A stretch of DNA of 64,000 nucleotides from an uncultured Bacteroidales bacterium. Its GTDB lineage: Bacteria; Bacteroidota; Bacteroidia; Bacteroidales; P3. Position numbers and translations under genes: made by a program. The stretch spans positions 1-64,000 of the forward strand of contig CAMIVE010000005.1 of the NCBI GenBank assembly GCA_946401725.1. Reading direction: 5' to 3'. Below, in pieces: positions 1 to 9,538 of this stretch (position 1 is its first letter; every line of letters starts with the position of its first letter). The notes beneath the pieces are model-generated. The model was not told the origin of the DNA. It saw only the letters and a program-made list of their open reading frames with translations, and did no database searches.

Positions 1-2985
1 ACGATCAGGAGTGCTCTGCTGGCGGAAGGGGCGTGGCGAAGGGACAGCCACACCGCTGCTTCTGGTAATTGTCACACTCAGGTTGCTTGTGCCGTCGTAT
101 TCGAAGGTTCCCTGATTGAATGGGATGTAGTTCCAGCCTTCGGTGGTAAAACTAAGAGTGCCGCTGAATACCATCTGCCCTGTGGTGAGGAGGTTTGGGT
201 TGGTGACACCCGACAAATCGTCGCTTGGGCTGTGAGACAGATAGATTGCGCAGTTGCCGAGCTGGTAAGGCTGATTATCGGCATAGTCGAAGCCAATGCC
301 TGTAATCGTTGTCGGTCCGGTGACGGGTATCTCCGACGCCAGGAAAAGATGCTGCACTACAGAGAACGCGGCACCTGCGTAGACAGGATACATGGCGCTG
401 GTCTCTGTTCCGGGATTGCCCAGCGCGAGGGTGTCGACCACCCGAGCGGTGGAGTCCCAGCTGACGCAGGGCAGTCCCTGGGTGCTGAAGACGAGGGTGT
501 CGGCGGTGCCATACGAACTGCCGCCGCAATGGGCGGTAACCGACACCCGGTAGGAGCTGTCGGCACCGAGGCCTGTCAGCAGATATTCAGGTCTGGTGGT
601 GTATACGGTGGTGAGAGGTGCCGTGTCGTTGTCGGCATAACGGTAGCTGACAACAAAACCCTCGGGCGCGCCGAACTCGGTGTTGAAATCCCATGTCAGT
701 CGGGCAGCCGAAGCGGTAGTTTCAGCGTGTATTACCTCAATGGGCGGACAGCCGTCGGGTATCTCCTCGAGGATGATGTCGTCGATAACGAACATATTGG
801 ACGACGCCGACTTGAACGCCACATGGCCGTGGGGCCCGTCGTAATTGGCAAATCCTATCGTGAATTGTTCAAAGAGCATAGACCCAGAGACAGTGACGTT
901 CCTTATCGGCACGAAGGTGCTGGTGTCTCTTGGGTTGCTCATTATGCCCACGGTGACATACGATACGCGTGGTGAGTTGTTGACGCGGAGGCTCTTCGTC
1001 CAGAACGACACCCGCAAAGTGGACAATGGATATATTGTGGCGTCGACAAGCGGCATGATGGCGTACTGGTTCATGCCGCTGAACAACATGGCGTTGACAC
1101 CGCTGCGTACATACGACTGATCGTTGTACACGGTGTAAGGGTTGTCGGTGTATACAATAGGACCGCCGCTGACGTATGCAGGGTAGCCGGTATTGTAGTA
1201 TAGCCAGCAGGGAGGCAGATTGTTGACCCTCGAATAGGTGCCGTCGAATCCGTTTACGCCTTCAAAGCCCTCTGTCAGAGGCAGTATGTCTATGGGAGTG
1301 CATAGTGTATGGAACCGCAGAGGATAGGACGCGTCGCTCAAGCCGCTTTGGCAGTGGGCAGCAACCAACAGCTCGTAGTCGGTGTCGGGATTCAGGCTGT
1401 CGATGGTGACGCTGTTGCCATAGACATTGTGCGGAGTGAATGTACTGATGTCCGCCCCGGGCATGCCGATAAAGACAAGGCTGCTGTCGGCACCGGCCAC
1501 GGCGTCCCACTCGGCAGACACAGTGTTGTGAGTTATATGGGTCACCCTGACATGCTGCGGTGTGGGGCAGGGGTTGGCCACCTTGAGCGTGACGTTGTCG
1601 AGGAGGAAACTGTTGTATATTTCACTATACATGTTAGGCTCAATACTGTCGGGCACAGGCGGAGCCCAAAAAACGATATATTTGCCGTCGCCGGCATAAT
1701 CCTCAAACCGCACCGAGGCGGGATTGATGGAACCGAGTGGCTCGTTCGAGAGGTCGAAGGTTTCAACGGGAACGAAACCGCTGAACTGTACGTTGTTGGT
1801 GGAGTCCGTGTATATGTCCGTCGCCACGCCCACCGTCACCTGCGTGATTCTATTTTGCGTGGTGGGACGCATCACCAGGAATTCCACCTCAAGACTGCTG
1901 ACATCAATCGAGTCGTCGAGTCGCGGCAATGCCGCCCATCCAGAGTACCATGTGCCGGCACCAAAATTGAGACCGACGGTGTCGTTGTCGATAAAACATC
2001 TGGAGGGAACTGGATGATGGCTGATGATGGAGCCTATTGTTCCCCTGTGCCAGCAGGGGCTGATGGCTTCCACGTGGTATCCGTAACCGTAGCTTTCGAA
2101 ATTTTCCCTATAGGGCAGGTCGTCGTAAGTCAACGCGTGACACTCTGTCTGGATGCTGCCCCTCAGGAAGATGCTGTTAATTCCCGAGCACTCGGCAGCC
2201 ACAGCATAATTATACACCGTACTGTCGTGAAGGTTATGGAATGTATAGAAGGTGTCGGTGACACCCGTAACGGTGTTATCGCCAAGGATGACGGTAAAAC
2301 TGCTGTTGCCGTTGCCGTTCCAACTCAGCGTCACCTCCGAGTCGGTCGCAACGGCTGTCAGATGCGAGACCGGGTTGCACCACTGGCTGGTGAGGTTCAG
2401 GTAGATATCGTCGATCGACGCATACCGTTCCACGGAAGTGCGCGGACAGCGGATGGCGATATACTTGCCTTCGCCTGAATAGTTGGAGAAATCGACCGTA
2501 TATAGCGTGACCGCTGGACCCACCGTCACGGTGTCGACAGGAACAAAAGAGTTGGTATCGTCGTTGGCAGTCATCACGCCGATGATAATAATCGGGAATG
2601 GTGCCACCGTATCTGTGGTTTTGGCATAGAACGACATGGTGAAGCCACTGAGGCTGTCGAAAACCTGGTTGAGGGCAGGAAGTACCGCGTATATGTCATC
2701 AGCATAGTGTGGGGAGGGATGAGATTTCCAGAACAGGCTTTTGTTACCATGGATAACGTTGACGTTGCCAACGACGATGTAGGGATACTCATTATACGTA
2801 ATGGCGTCGTTGATGCGCGTCCAGCAGTAGGGAAAGGCGTTATCGTAGGAGCCGCCAGCTTCATTCTCGAAGTCGTTAAAATAAGGAAGGGTGTCGATGG
2901 TCGGACACTCAACCACCTGCGCCCGCGTCAGCAACGGCACCAAAAACAATGTAAGAAGCAGAAGTCTATGTAAATGCTTTTTCAT
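1..2985 (-). CDS. Large secreted modular adhesin (cleaved-adhesin / choice-of-anchor-J and Fn3 repeats), partial
   Basis: The frame opens with ATG at 2985 and stays open to position 1, giving 995 codons; the C-terminus lies outside the window. Residues 1-22 form a signal peptide ending LLTRAQ. After it come about three copies of a two-part module. Each has a jelly-roll-like segment starting with a pattern such as LPYFNDFE or LPYRENFE, followed by a CW, and then a fibronectin-III-like segment with the TLSW-type strand. This layout resembles the cleaved-adhesin domains of Porphyromonas hemagglutinins and gingipains. Such proteins are normally exported by the type IX system with a C-terminal sorting domain, which cannot be seen here. 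A role in binding host or other extracellular ligands is inferred from the family. A run of eight G lies 88-95 bases upstream of the start. Confidence 0.85.
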   Translation of the reverse strand, partial: MKKHLHRLLLLTLFLVPLLTRAQVVECPTIDTLPYFNDFENEAGGSYDNAFPYCWTRINDAITYNEYPYIVVGNVNVIHGNKSLFWKSHPSPHYADDIYAVLPALNQVFDSLSGFTMSFYAKTTDTVAPFPIIIIGVMTANDDTNSFVPVDTVTVGPAVTLYTVDFSNYSGEGKYIAIRCPRTSVERYASIDDIYLNLTSQWCNPVSHLTAVATDSEVTLSWNGNGNSSFTVILGDNTVTGVTDTFYTFHNLHDSTVYNYAVAAECSGINSIFLRGSIQTECHALTYDDLPYRENFESYGYGYHVEAISPCWHRGTIGSIISHHPVPSRCFIDNDTVGLNFGAGTWYSGWAALPRLDDSIDVSSLEVEFLVMRPTTQNRITQVTVGVATDIYTDSTNNVQFSGFVPVETFDLSNEPLGSINPASVRFEDYAGDGKYIVFWAPPVPDSIEPNMYSEIYNSFLLDNVTLKVANPCPTPQHVRVTHITHNTVSAEWDAVAGADSSLVFIGMPGADISTFTPHNVYGNSVTIDSLNPDTDYELLVAAHCQSGLSDASYPLRFHTLCTPIDILPLTEGFEGVNGFDGTYSRVNNLPPCWLYYNTGYPAYVSGGPIVYTDNPYTVYNDQSYVRSGVNAMLFSGMNQYAIMPLVDATIYPLSTLRVSFWTKSLRVNNSPRVSYVTVGIMSNPRDTSTFVPIRNVTVSGSMLFEQFTIGFANYDGPHGHVAFKSASSNMFVIDDIILEEIPDGCPPIEVIHAETTASAARLTWDFNTEFGAPEGFVVSYRYADNDTAPLTTVYTTRPEYLLTGLGADSSYRVSVTAHCGGSSYGTADTLVFSTQGLPCVSWDSTARVVDTLALGNPGTETSAMYPVYAGAAFSVVQHLFLASEIPVTGPTTITGIGFDYADNQPYQLGNCAIYLSHSPSDDLSGVTNPNLLTTGQMVFSGTLSFTTEGWNYIPFNQGTFEYDGTSNLSVTITRSSGVAVPSPRPFRQQSTPDR

Positions 2986-3072
2986 ATTTATTGGATTTTG
3001 GTTAACGCTCAATGAAAACAAGTGTTTGATATAAAAATAGAATCAATTATCTATTATTCAATAGATTATACA

Positions 3073-3080
3073 GGGGGGGG
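3073..3080. repeat. Homopolymeric G8 tract upstream of the adhesin gene
   Basis: Eight consecutive G residues on the plus strand (C on the coding strand of the adhesin gene) sit in an otherwise AT-rich 240-base intergenic region, about 90 bases upstream of the adhesin start. Such tracts can change length by slippage. Whether this one affects promoter spacing is unknown. Confidence 0.6.
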
Positions 3081-3225
3081 TATTTCCTCATCAACTATTT
3101 GATTTGCAAAATACGGAATAATTCTTGACATATGCAAGCGTTTCTTCGAAAAAAAAGGTTTTTTGCCATTGCTACACAATAAAATGTCCCTTCTCTTGTT
3201 TTATGAAAAAAAGGAGAACGTAAAG

Positions 3226-3726
3226 ATGCCCATGTTTTATACCCCCAAGCCGCGCCAGTTCCACTATGCACCACGGCTGTATGATCCCGAAAAAGAAGAA
3301 TGGGAGAAACTGAAAACCAAATATCGCCTGGAGAAAGGTCTCCCTTTGTCCGACGAGGAACTTCAACAATCTGTACAAAAACCTGTCGACGAAACCGCAG
3401 CAGACAACGCCAACGACGACCTGGCCTACTTCCAGCGGAGGGTCCGTGACCTGGATCGTCAAGACCGCGAGAAACAGCAGAAACTCACCTTCAACGACCT
3501 GTTCCGCAAACGCGAGAAACCCCAGTTCCATTACGTCTCGCGCTTCGACGACGAGGGCAATCTCATCGAGAATCCATCCGAACTGAAAAGCGAAAACATT
3601 ACGGCTCACAAGATCCGCCACCGCTTCGACAACGACGACATGGACCGACTCAAACCTGTCCCCGCCGGGAAAATCATCATCTATACTTTAGCGGTTTGCA
3701 TCTTGCTGATTTTCATATTCAGTTAA
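3226..3726 (+). CDS. Conserved hypothetical protein with C-terminal membrane anchor
   Basis: A protein of 166 residues, rich in charged residues. It begins MPMFYTPKPRQFHY, followed by a DPEKEEWEKLK stretch. A single hydrophobic segment (roughly residues 148-166, ending LLIFIFS) closes the protein, so it is probably a tail-anchored inner-membrane protein with most of the chain in the cytoplasm. I chose ATG 3226 because AAGGAGA at 3211-3217 gives a rare Shine-Dalgarno match at a good distance. An in-frame ATG at 3184 would only add a weak N-terminus. I recognise the opening motif as common in Bacteroidales hypothetical proteins, but no function is known to me. It precedes panD but is separated from it by a clear promoter. 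Confidence 0.75.
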   Translation: MPMFYTPKPRQFHYAPRLYDPEKEEWEKLKTKYRLEKGLPLSDEELQQSVQKPVDETAADNANDDLAYFQRRVRDLDRQDREKQQKLTFNDLFRKREKPQFHYVSRFDDEGNLIENPSELKSENITAHKIRHRFDNDDMDRLKPVPAGKIIIYTLAVCILLIFIFS

Positions 3727-3753
3727 GAAATTGTTTCCTCCTTTCGAATTTTT

Positions 3754-3784
3754 TTTGTCAATCTTTGCAACTTTCGTAACTTTG
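3754..3784 (+). promoter_or_regulatory. Bacteroidota-type promoter for the panD operon
   Basis: A TTTG at 3754-3757 is followed after exactly 19 bases by TAACTTTG at 3777-3784. This matches the Bacteroidota -33/-7 consensus (TTTG, 19-21 bases, TAnnTTTG). A start site about 6-7 bases downstream would leave a leader of only about 8-10 bases before the panD ATG at 3799. Confidence 0.75.
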
Positions 3785-3798
3785 CAAAAATTTTTCCT

Positions 3799-4143
3799 AT
3801 GTTTATAGAAGTCTTAAAATCTAAAATACATAGAGTTACCGTTACCGAAGCCGATTTGGACTACATCGGAAGCATCACCATTGACGCACAGTTGCTCGAA
3901 GCGGCAAACATGATTGAGAATGAACGTGTAGACATATACAATATCACCAACGGCGAACGCTTCTCCACCTATATCATCAAAGGCGAGGCCGGAAGCGGCG
4001 TCATCGGCATCAACGGGGCTGCCGCTCACAAAGCCCGTGTCGGCGACCTGCTGATTATCGCCTCCTACGCTTCGATGGATTTCGAAGAGGCCAAACAGTG
4101 GCATCCCACCGTCATCTTCCCTAAAGACAACCACCTGCAATGA
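3799..4143 (+). CDS. panD: Aspartate 1-decarboxylase proenzyme
   Basis: This cytoplasmic pyruvoyl enzyme converts L-aspartate to beta-alanine for pantothenate and coenzyme A synthesis. The protein has 114 residues, close to the usual family length. It carries the self-cleavage site at Gly24-Ser25 ([10 protein letters not shown]), where Ser25 becomes the pyruvoyl group; Lys9 and the [12 protein letters not shown] segment are also as expected. It is the first gene of a plus-strand run. Its TGA overlaps the ATG of the next gene by four bases, so the two are probably translationally coupled. The strong promoter lies immediately upstream. Confidence 0.96.
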   Translation: MFIEVLKSKIHRVTVTEADLDYIGSITIDAQLLEAANMIENERVDIYNITNGERFSTYIIKGEAGSGVIGINGAAAHKARVGDLLIIASYASMDFEEAKQWHPTVIFPKDNHLQ

Positions 4144-5150
4144 AGAAAAAGCTGGGCGACATACTGAAATTCGTGGTATTCCTCGGCATCGGTATTTTCT
4201 TCATTTACTGGTTCCTGCTCAAGCTGAGTGCCGAAGAGAAAGCCGCCATCTGGCAATCGTTCCTCTCCGCCAAATGGGGATGGGTCGTTGTGGTCATGCT
4301 GGTCAGCGTTCTTTCCCATTTCATCCGTGCCCTGCGGTGGCGCCTCCTCTTCAAACCGCTCAACCACCACCCTTCCGTCAACAACACCTTCGGCGCCGTC
4401 ATGGTGACCTACCTCGCCAACCTCGCCTTCCCGCGACTGGGTGAGGTGATGCGCTGCGCCATGCTGCGCACCAGCGACAAGATACCCATGGAGAAATCCA
4501 TCGGCACCGTCGTCACCGAACGACTGATCGACACGATGATGTTCCTGATTATCGTGCTGCTTGGATTTCTGCTGATGTTCAAGAGCGTGAAAGACTTCCT
4601 CTACGATTCTTTGTCACAGAAATTCAGTTCCCTGCCCACCCTTGCCGGTATCGCCGCTGCAGGAGTGGTGGCACTCATCCTGCTTTTTATTGCCTACAAG
4701 CTTTTCCACCAGAAACTGATGCGTTTTGCCTTCTACCGCAAGATTATAGAGATGATTCGCGGCACCGTCGACGGTGTGAAGAGCATCCTCCATCTGGGAC
4801 CGAAAGCATTCTCCCTGTTTGTCGTCTACAGCCTGATGATCTATTTCCTTTACATTGCCGGCGGCTGGATCATCCTACAAGCCTTCGACGATACCGTCTC
4901 GCTAGGATTTCAGACGGCGTTTGTCATCTACCTCTTCGGATCGGTAGGCATGATGATCTCGCAGGGCGGACTGGGCGCCTATCCCGTCTTGGTCTGGCAG
5001 GCACTGGCCATCTACGGCATCGGTGAAGCCACCGGTCTGGCATGCGGCTGGCTGCTCTGGGGCGCTCAGCAAGTGGTGGTGCTGCTGCTGGGATTGGTCT
5101 ATCTGGTTTACTTCTCCCTGCTCAAAAAGAAAACGGAGAGACAAAATTAA
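4140..5150 (+). CDS. UPF0104 / flippase-like integral membrane protein (LPG synthase TM family)
   Basis: A polytopic inner-membrane protein of 336 residues. It opens with a basic N-terminus ([11 protein letters not shown]) and has about seven or eight hydrophobic helices. It matches the lysylphosphatidylglycerol synthase transmembrane region family (PF03706). Visible family marks are [12 protein letters not shown] near residue 60, the EVMRCAMLR and TVVTERLID segments, and a C-terminal [14 protein letters not shown]. In MprF this region flips a modified lipid; stand-alone members in Bacteroidota have no proven substrate. It overlaps panD by ATGA and is followed after 35 bases by rfaE2. Lipid or glycan-carrier transport is a family-level inference. 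Confidence 0.85.
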   Translation: MKKKLGDILKFVVFLGIGIFFIYWFLLKLSAEEKAAIWQSFLSAKWGWVVVVMLVSVLSHFIRALRWRLLFKPLNHHPSVNNTFGAVMVTYLANLAFPRLGEVMRCAMLRTSDKIPMEKSIGTVVTERLIDTMMFLIIVLLGFLLMFKSVKDFLYDSLSQKFSSLPTLAGIAAAGVVALILLFIAYKLFHQKLMRFAFYRKIIEMIRGTVDGVKSILHLGPKAFSLFVVYSLMIYFLYIAGGWIILQAFDDTVSLGFQTAFVIYLFGSVGMMISQGGLGAYPVLVWQALAIYGIGEATGLACGWLLWGAQQVVVLLLGLVYLVYFSLLKKKTERQN

Positions 5151-5185
5151 CTGTTTTTGCCGCTGCGCACTAAATCGAAAATCGT

Positions 5186-5680
5186 ATGGGTTTCCACGAA
5201 CAAATAGCCTCCAAAATCGTCACGCTGCCGCAACTCGCTGCACAGCTTACCATGCTTCGCAATGGCAACCGGCCGCCCCAGGTGGTCTTCACCAACGGTT
5301 GTTTCGACCTCATACACCAAGGGCATGTCGAATACCTCAGCAAGGCGCGCGATTTGGGAGACCTGCTTGTCGTGGGTCTCAACAGCGACGCTTCGGTCAG
5401 CCGTCTGAAAGGACCCGCCCGCCCCATCTCGCACCAGGAAAGCCGCGCGTGGGTGCTGGCCGCGTTCTCCTTTGTCGACTATGTCGTTCTTTTCGAGGAG
5501 GACACCCCCTTGCGACTGATTGAGACGCTGTGCCCCAATGTGCTTGTCAAAGGAGGCGACTACGACCGCTCCAACGTTGTCGGTGCCGACTTTGTAGAAG
5601 CCCATGGCGGCCGACTGGAACTGATACCCTTGGTACCCGGACAGTCGACGACCAACCTGGTCAACAGGATGAAAGAATAA
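5186..5680 (+). CDS. rfaE2: D-glycero-beta-D-manno-heptose 1-phosphate adenylyltransferase
   Basis: A nucleotidyltransferase of 164 residues that activates heptose 1-phosphate with ATP to give ADP-heptose for lipopolysaccharide core. The cytidylyltransferase-fold signature is clear: [17 protein letters not shown] near residue 35, with the HxGH motif (HQGH), then [14 protein letters not shown] and a C-terminal [14 protein letters not shown]. It corresponds to the C-terminal half of the fused HldE protein, as usual in Bacteroidota where the kinase (RfaE1) is separate; the kinase gene is not in the window. It sits in the panD operon. Confidence 0.93.
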   Translation: MGFHEQIASKIVTLPQLAAQLTMLRNGNRPPQVVFTNGCFDLIHQGHVEYLSKARDLGDLLVVGLNSDASVSRLKGPARPISHQESRAWVLAAFSFVDYVVLFEEDTPLRLIETLCPNVLVKGGDYDRSNVVGADFVEAHGGRLELIPLVPGQSTTNLVNRMKE

Positions 5681-5736
5681 AACGGAAACAACGTCGAAAA
5701 ACTATACACTTGACTCGACATCATAAATCGTAAAAC

Positions 5737-6387
5737 GTGAAACGCATAACAACAAACTATTTATTGCTGGTATTGTTCGCATTGCTCCTCTCCTCCCCTG
5801 CCGAGGCGCAACGGAACAAACACAAGTCCTCGCGTCAGTTCGATTTCGAGTTGCGGGGCGGGCTGAATTTCTGTCAGATTGACGGCGACGCTTCCGCCCA
5901 TTTCAACAAAATCGGCTTCCACGGAGGCTTCAACACCTCCTTCCCTATCAGCGACGATGCCCGCTGGCGTTTTCTGGTGGAAATCGGCTTGACCCAGAAA
6001 GGGTCACGGATCAACAACAGCACCTTGGATCGCAACATCTCGCTGCTGTATGTCGAAGTGCCGCTGATGATAGCCTACGATTTCCTTGAGGACAAAAACT
6101 TCCGGGCGGCTTTCGGTATCGCGCCCGCCATCCTCGCCCACGCCCATGTAACCACCGACGGTTCCTATGACGCTCCCCAGTCGGAAAACTACAAACGGCT
6201 CGATGCGCTACCCGTCTGCGTCAGTCTGCGCTATCGTTTCACCGACCACATCGGCATCGATCTCCGCTGGTACAACTCGATGCTCAACACCGCCATCGAA
6301 AACGGTTCGGGCACCTACCGCATCTTCCGCAGCAACAAAGGGCAGTTCAACCGACTCATCCAGGCCGGCATAACCCTCTGCTTCTAA
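5737..6387 (+). CDS. Outer-membrane beta-barrel protein, PorT-like family
   Basis: A protein of 216 residues that starts at GTG 5737, with a signal peptide ending in AEAQ near residue 25. The mature part shows alternating strands and opens with FDFELRGGLNFCQID, then GFHGGFNTSF and VEIGLTQKGSRI, typical of the eight-stranded OMP_b-brl_2 / PorT-like group. The C-terminus ends in an aromatic residue (ITLCF), as outer-membrane barrels do. The leader TAAATCGTAAAACGTGAAAC shows the roughly seven-base rhythm seen before other genes in this window. The substrate is unknown. It lies between rfaE2 and trxB, in the same direction. Confidence 0.85.
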   Translation: MKRITTNYLLLVLFALLLSSPAEAQRNKHKSSRQFDFELRGGLNFCQIDGDASAHFNKIGFHGGFNTSFPISDDARWRFLVEIGLTQKGSRINNSTLDRNISLLYVEVPLMIAYDFLEDKNFRAAFGIAPAILAHAHVTTDGSYDAPQSENYKRLDALPVCVSLRYRFTDHIGIDLRWYNSMLNTAIENGSGTYRIFRSNKGQFNRLIQAGITLCF

Positions 6388-6420
6388 GGAAACATTTTCT
6401 AACAAAATTTGACCCACCAT

Positions 6421-6451
6421 TTTTAAACGTAAAACATATCAACATACTATC
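6421..6451 (+). promoter_or_regulatory. Heptad-rhythm leader upstream of trxB
   Basis: The 31 bases directly before the trxB ATG carry AAAC/CAAC blocks repeating about every seven bases (AAACGTA, AAACATA, TCAACAT, ACTATC). There is no Shine-Dalgarno sequence. Comparable CTATCAA or CCTTTAAA blocks precede several other genes here. Confidence 0.45.
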
Positions 6452-7378
6452 ATGACCCATACCCGTTGCTTAATCATTGGTTCCGGTCCTGCCGGCTACA
6501 CCGCAGGCATCTATACCGGACGCGCAGACCTCAAGCCCCTTCTTTACGAAGGCATCCAACCCGGTGGACAGCTGACCATCACCACCGAGATCGAGAACTT
6601 CCCCGGCTATCCCGAGGGCATATCGGGGACCGACATGATGGCCGACCTGCGCAAGCAGGCCATCCGTTTCGGAACGGAGATCCGCCAAGGTGCCATCGAG
6701 AAAATCGACCTCTCCAAACGCCCCTTCGTCGCTGTCGACGACAAAGGCAACGAGGTGGAAGCCGAAACCGTCATTGTCGCCACCGGTGCTTCCGCCCGCT
6801 GGCTGGGACTGGAGAGCGAGAAGAAATTCTACGGACAAGGGGTGTCCGCCTGCGCCACCTGCGACGGATTCTTCTACAAGAACCTGGATGTCGCCGTCGT
6901 GGGCGGCGGTGATACCGCCTGCGAGGAAGCCGCCTACCTAGCCACCCTGTGCAACAAAGTCTACCAGATTGTCCGTCGTGACGAACTGCGTGCCTCCAAG
7001 GCCATGCAGCACCGCGTGCTCAACAACCCCAAAATCGAAGTGCTGTGGAACAGCGTCACCCAGGAAATCGTGGGCAACGATATGGACGGCGTCATCGGCG
7101 CCGACCTTAAGAACGTGAAGACGGGCGAGGTGAGACGCATCGACATCGCCGGTTTCTTCGTCGCCATCGGCCATCAGCCCAACACCGCTTTCCTCGACGG
7201 TCAGCTGGAACTGGACGAGGCGGGGTATATCAAGGTGCAGAACCCGTCGAGCGCCACCAACGTTCCCGGTGTCTTTGCCGCCGGTGACGTGTGCGATCCC
7301 AACTACCGTCAGGCTTGCGTGGCAGCCGCCAAAGGGTGCGTGGCCGGTATCGACGTGGAGCGATTCCTGCACAGTTAA
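6452..7378 (+). CDS. trxB: Thioredoxin-disulfide reductase
   Basis: This cytoplasmic flavoprotein uses NADPH to reduce thioredoxin. The protein has 308 residues, the normal size for the low-molecular-weight type. It shows the N-terminal FAD motif GSGPAGYTAGIY (residues 10-21), the redox-active CATC at Cys134-Cys137, and the NADPH-binding VGGGDTACEEAAYL segment. A C-terminal FAD motif, GVFAAGDVCDPNYRQ, completes the fold. It lies in the middle of the plus-strand run. The next gene probably starts 38 bases downstream at a TTG. Confidence 0.97.
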   Translation: MTHTRCLIIGSGPAGYTAGIYTGRADLKPLLYEGIQPGGQLTITTEIENFPGYPEGISGTDMMADLRKQAIRFGTEIRQGAIEKIDLSKRPFVAVDDKGNEVEAETVIVATGASARWLGLESEKKFYGQGVSACATCDGFFYKNLDVAVVGGGDTACEEAAYLATLCNKVYQIVRRDELRASKAMQHRVLNNPKIEVLWNSVTQEIVGNDMDGVIGADLKNVKTGEVRRIDIAGFFVAIGHQPNTAFLDGQLELDEAGYIKVQNPSSATNVPGVFAAGDVCDPNYRQACVAAAKGCVAGIDVERFLHS

Positions 7379-7415
7379 AAACGGACTCCCCATTCAACTC
7401 CAATATCCGTCAATT

Positions 7416-9524
7416 TTGAAAAACCGGCGAATTGACATATCGGCAAGATTCCTATCCCACCTTCTGACGGTGGCTCTGCTTCTTTTGCCGTTGTCGCTGC
7501 ATGCCCAATACAATCCCAACAGCGCCATCACCGGTTCGATGGACGAGCCCGACACCAATCAGAACAAAGCACCCGAAGGGATTGTCTACGACACGGGGGA
7601 AGAGGCCGACTCGCTGCTTCCAGGCTATGTGTTCTCTTTCGGCACAATGGTGCGGAGTGTGAAAATATACGCTCTCTCCCACCCCTCACTGAGCCCCACC
7701 GATGTGGAGATGCACAACCCCGCCCACCGACTGGACGGCAACTACTATCTGGATTGCGGTGCGCTTGGACAGATCCAACAGTCACTTTATCCTTTCTCCC
7801 AGAGAACTATGAAAATGCTTTGTTTCCATTGTGCGAGTCCTTCCCTGCAACTGCGTTTCCAGCCGGATGTCAGTCCTGTTTACCGCAGCCTGCACCCCCT
7901 AAACTACTTTCAAACCCAACGGCCGTTCACCCATCTGCAGTACGGCAGCTCCATCAACAAAGACTACCAAATCCGTGTGATCCACACTCAGAATATCAAG
8001 CCCCGGTGGAATGTAGCCTTTCTCTATGACTTGGTGAGCCGCGACGGGCGCTACACCAACAGCGATGTCACCAACCATATATTGGATGTCACCTCCAATT
8101 ATTACTCAGAAGATGCCCGCTACCAGTTGCAGGCCGCAGTGACCTTCAACCGGCTGCGACAGCAGGAGAACGGAGGTGTGCAGAACGACACCAGCTGCTG
8201 GGACTACAGCCGCCCCTCCGGAGTGCCGGTGCACATGTACACCGCTCAAAACCAGTGGCGCGATCTGGGAGTGCACCTCCATCAGAGCTACAACACTGTC
8301 AGGCAGTTCTTCCATCTGCGTCCCATCGTGGAGACCACGAAAGACTCCATCCCCAGAGACACCATCGTCGGATATGACACTATCTTCCCGCACCAGCCCC
8401 ATGTCTACAACACAGGCGTTTTTGCCTTGGATCTGGACTTCTCCAAACACCGGCGTATTTTCAACGACAACCAATCCGACAGCTGGTTCTATAACGGAGC
8501 CCCCACCGACTCCGCCTTTTTCTACGATTCCACCGCCCACTACCAGTTGAGTGCGGAGCTTTTCTGGACCAACGACGCCTATATGAACCACCGCTGGCGC
8601 AATCCGCTGGTGATACGCTTCGGTGTGCGTCCCGAATACGACCGCATCCAGTTTGTCGGCAACAATGAGAGTCTTTTCAGCGTCAGCCCCTTTGCCAGCG
8701 TGCAGTTCGATTTCGGCAGACTTCGCCTCCTTGCGGCAGGTGAAGAGGTGACCGGAAGCCGGCGCAACGGGGATTACCGGCTGCAAGGAAACCTCGACCT
8801 CCTTGTCGGGCAAAGCAGCCGTTTCCATTTGGCGGTGTACAGCGAAGCGCTGTCGCCCGACCTGTTCTACTACCACAACGAGGGGTACTACAACTGGGAC
8901 TATAGCGACTACAACAAAATCAAGAAGCAGCAAGTTGCTTTGTCCTACCAGCTTTCCAAGCCCGATACCTTGGCTGGTTTTCTGCGGAATATCGACACCC
9001 GAACCAGTGCGATGCTCCTGAGCGACAATATATGGATCAACAGCAATATGCAGCCCGAACAGGGGAACGCAACAGGTCTGCTCCTGCAGGCTACAGCCTC
9101 CGCCCATCTGCAGTTTGGATGGTTCCATGTCCGCCTGCAGCAGATGCTGCAGCACAGCAACGACGAAAACGTCATACGCGTACCACTCTTCGCCAGCAAG
9201 AACAGCCTCTTCGCCGATGTCCACATCTTCCATAGGGCGCTGCATCTGCAAACTGGTTTCGACCTGCGCTACCATACCCGCTTCAAAGCCGACGGCTGGA
9301 ACCCCGTTTTGGGCGCCTTCTATCGTCAAGACGACGTGGAGGTAGGCAATTACCTTGTGGCCGATTTCTGGGTGACACTACAGATCAAACGCGCCAGCAT
9401 CTATGCCAAGGTAAGTCACTTCAACGCCCCGTTGGAGCAACACCCCTCCTACTTCAGCCTGCCCCACTACCCGATGGAGGCCCTCGGTGTCTATTGGGGC
9501 GTCATCTGGAAGTTCTTCAATTAA
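7416..9524 (+). CDS. Putative porin (Porin_10-like outer-membrane barrel)
   Basis: An ATG-initiated version of this frame would start inside trxB. I prefer TTG 7416, which yields a standard N-terminus (KNRRIDISARF, a hydrophobic core, then LSLHAQ) and a 702-residue protein. After the signal peptide come a short linker and many amphipathic strands rich in Tyr, Arg and Asp. These include a PHVYNTGVFALDLDFSKH segment and SWFYNGAPTDSAFF, which resemble the Bacteroidota putative-porin family (PF14121). The protein ends in FFN, compatible with a barrel. A role in diffusion across the outer membrane is inferred from family only. It is followed after 14 bases by the serine ammonia-lyase gene. Confidence 0.78.
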   Translation: MKNRRIDISARFLSHLLTVALLLLPLSLHAQYNPNSAITGSMDEPDTNQNKAPEGIVYDTGEEADSLLPGYVFSFGTMVRSVKIYALSHPSLSPTDVEMHNPAHRLDGNYYLDCGALGQIQQSLYPFSQRTMKMLCFHCASPSLQLRFQPDVSPVYRSLHPLNYFQTQRPFTHLQYGSSINKDYQIRVIHTQNIKPRWNVAFLYDLVSRDGRYTNSDVTNHILDVTSNYYSEDARYQLQAAVTFNRLRQQENGGVQNDTSCWDYSRPSGVPVHMYTAQNQWRDLGVHLHQSYNTVRQFFHLRPIVETTKDSIPRDTIVGYDTIFPHQPHVYNTGVFALDLDFSKHRRIFNDNQSDSWFYNGAPTDSAFFYDSTAHYQLSAELFWTNDAYMNHRWRNPLVIRFGVRPEYDRIQFVGNNESLFSVSPFASVQFDFGRLRLLAAGEEVTGSRRNGDYRLQGNLDLLVGQSSRFHLAVYSEALSPDLFYYHNEGYYNWDYSDYNKIKKQQVALSYQLSKPDTLAGFLRNIDTRTSAMLLSDNIWINSNMQPEQGNATGLLLQATASAHLQFGWFHVRLQQMLQHSNDENVIRVPLFASKNSLFADVHIFHRALHLQTGFDLRYHTRFKADGWNPVLGAFYRQDDVEVGNYLVADFWVTLQIKRASIYAKVSHFNAPLEQHPSYFSLPHYPMEALGVYWGVIWKFFN

Positions 9525-9538
9525 AAGCCAAAATCCCC

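Noticed and set aside
7269..7415. Porin start at an ATG inside trxB
   Set aside because: It would overlap trxB by 110 bases and add a non-signal leader; TTG 7416 gives a clean signal peptide.
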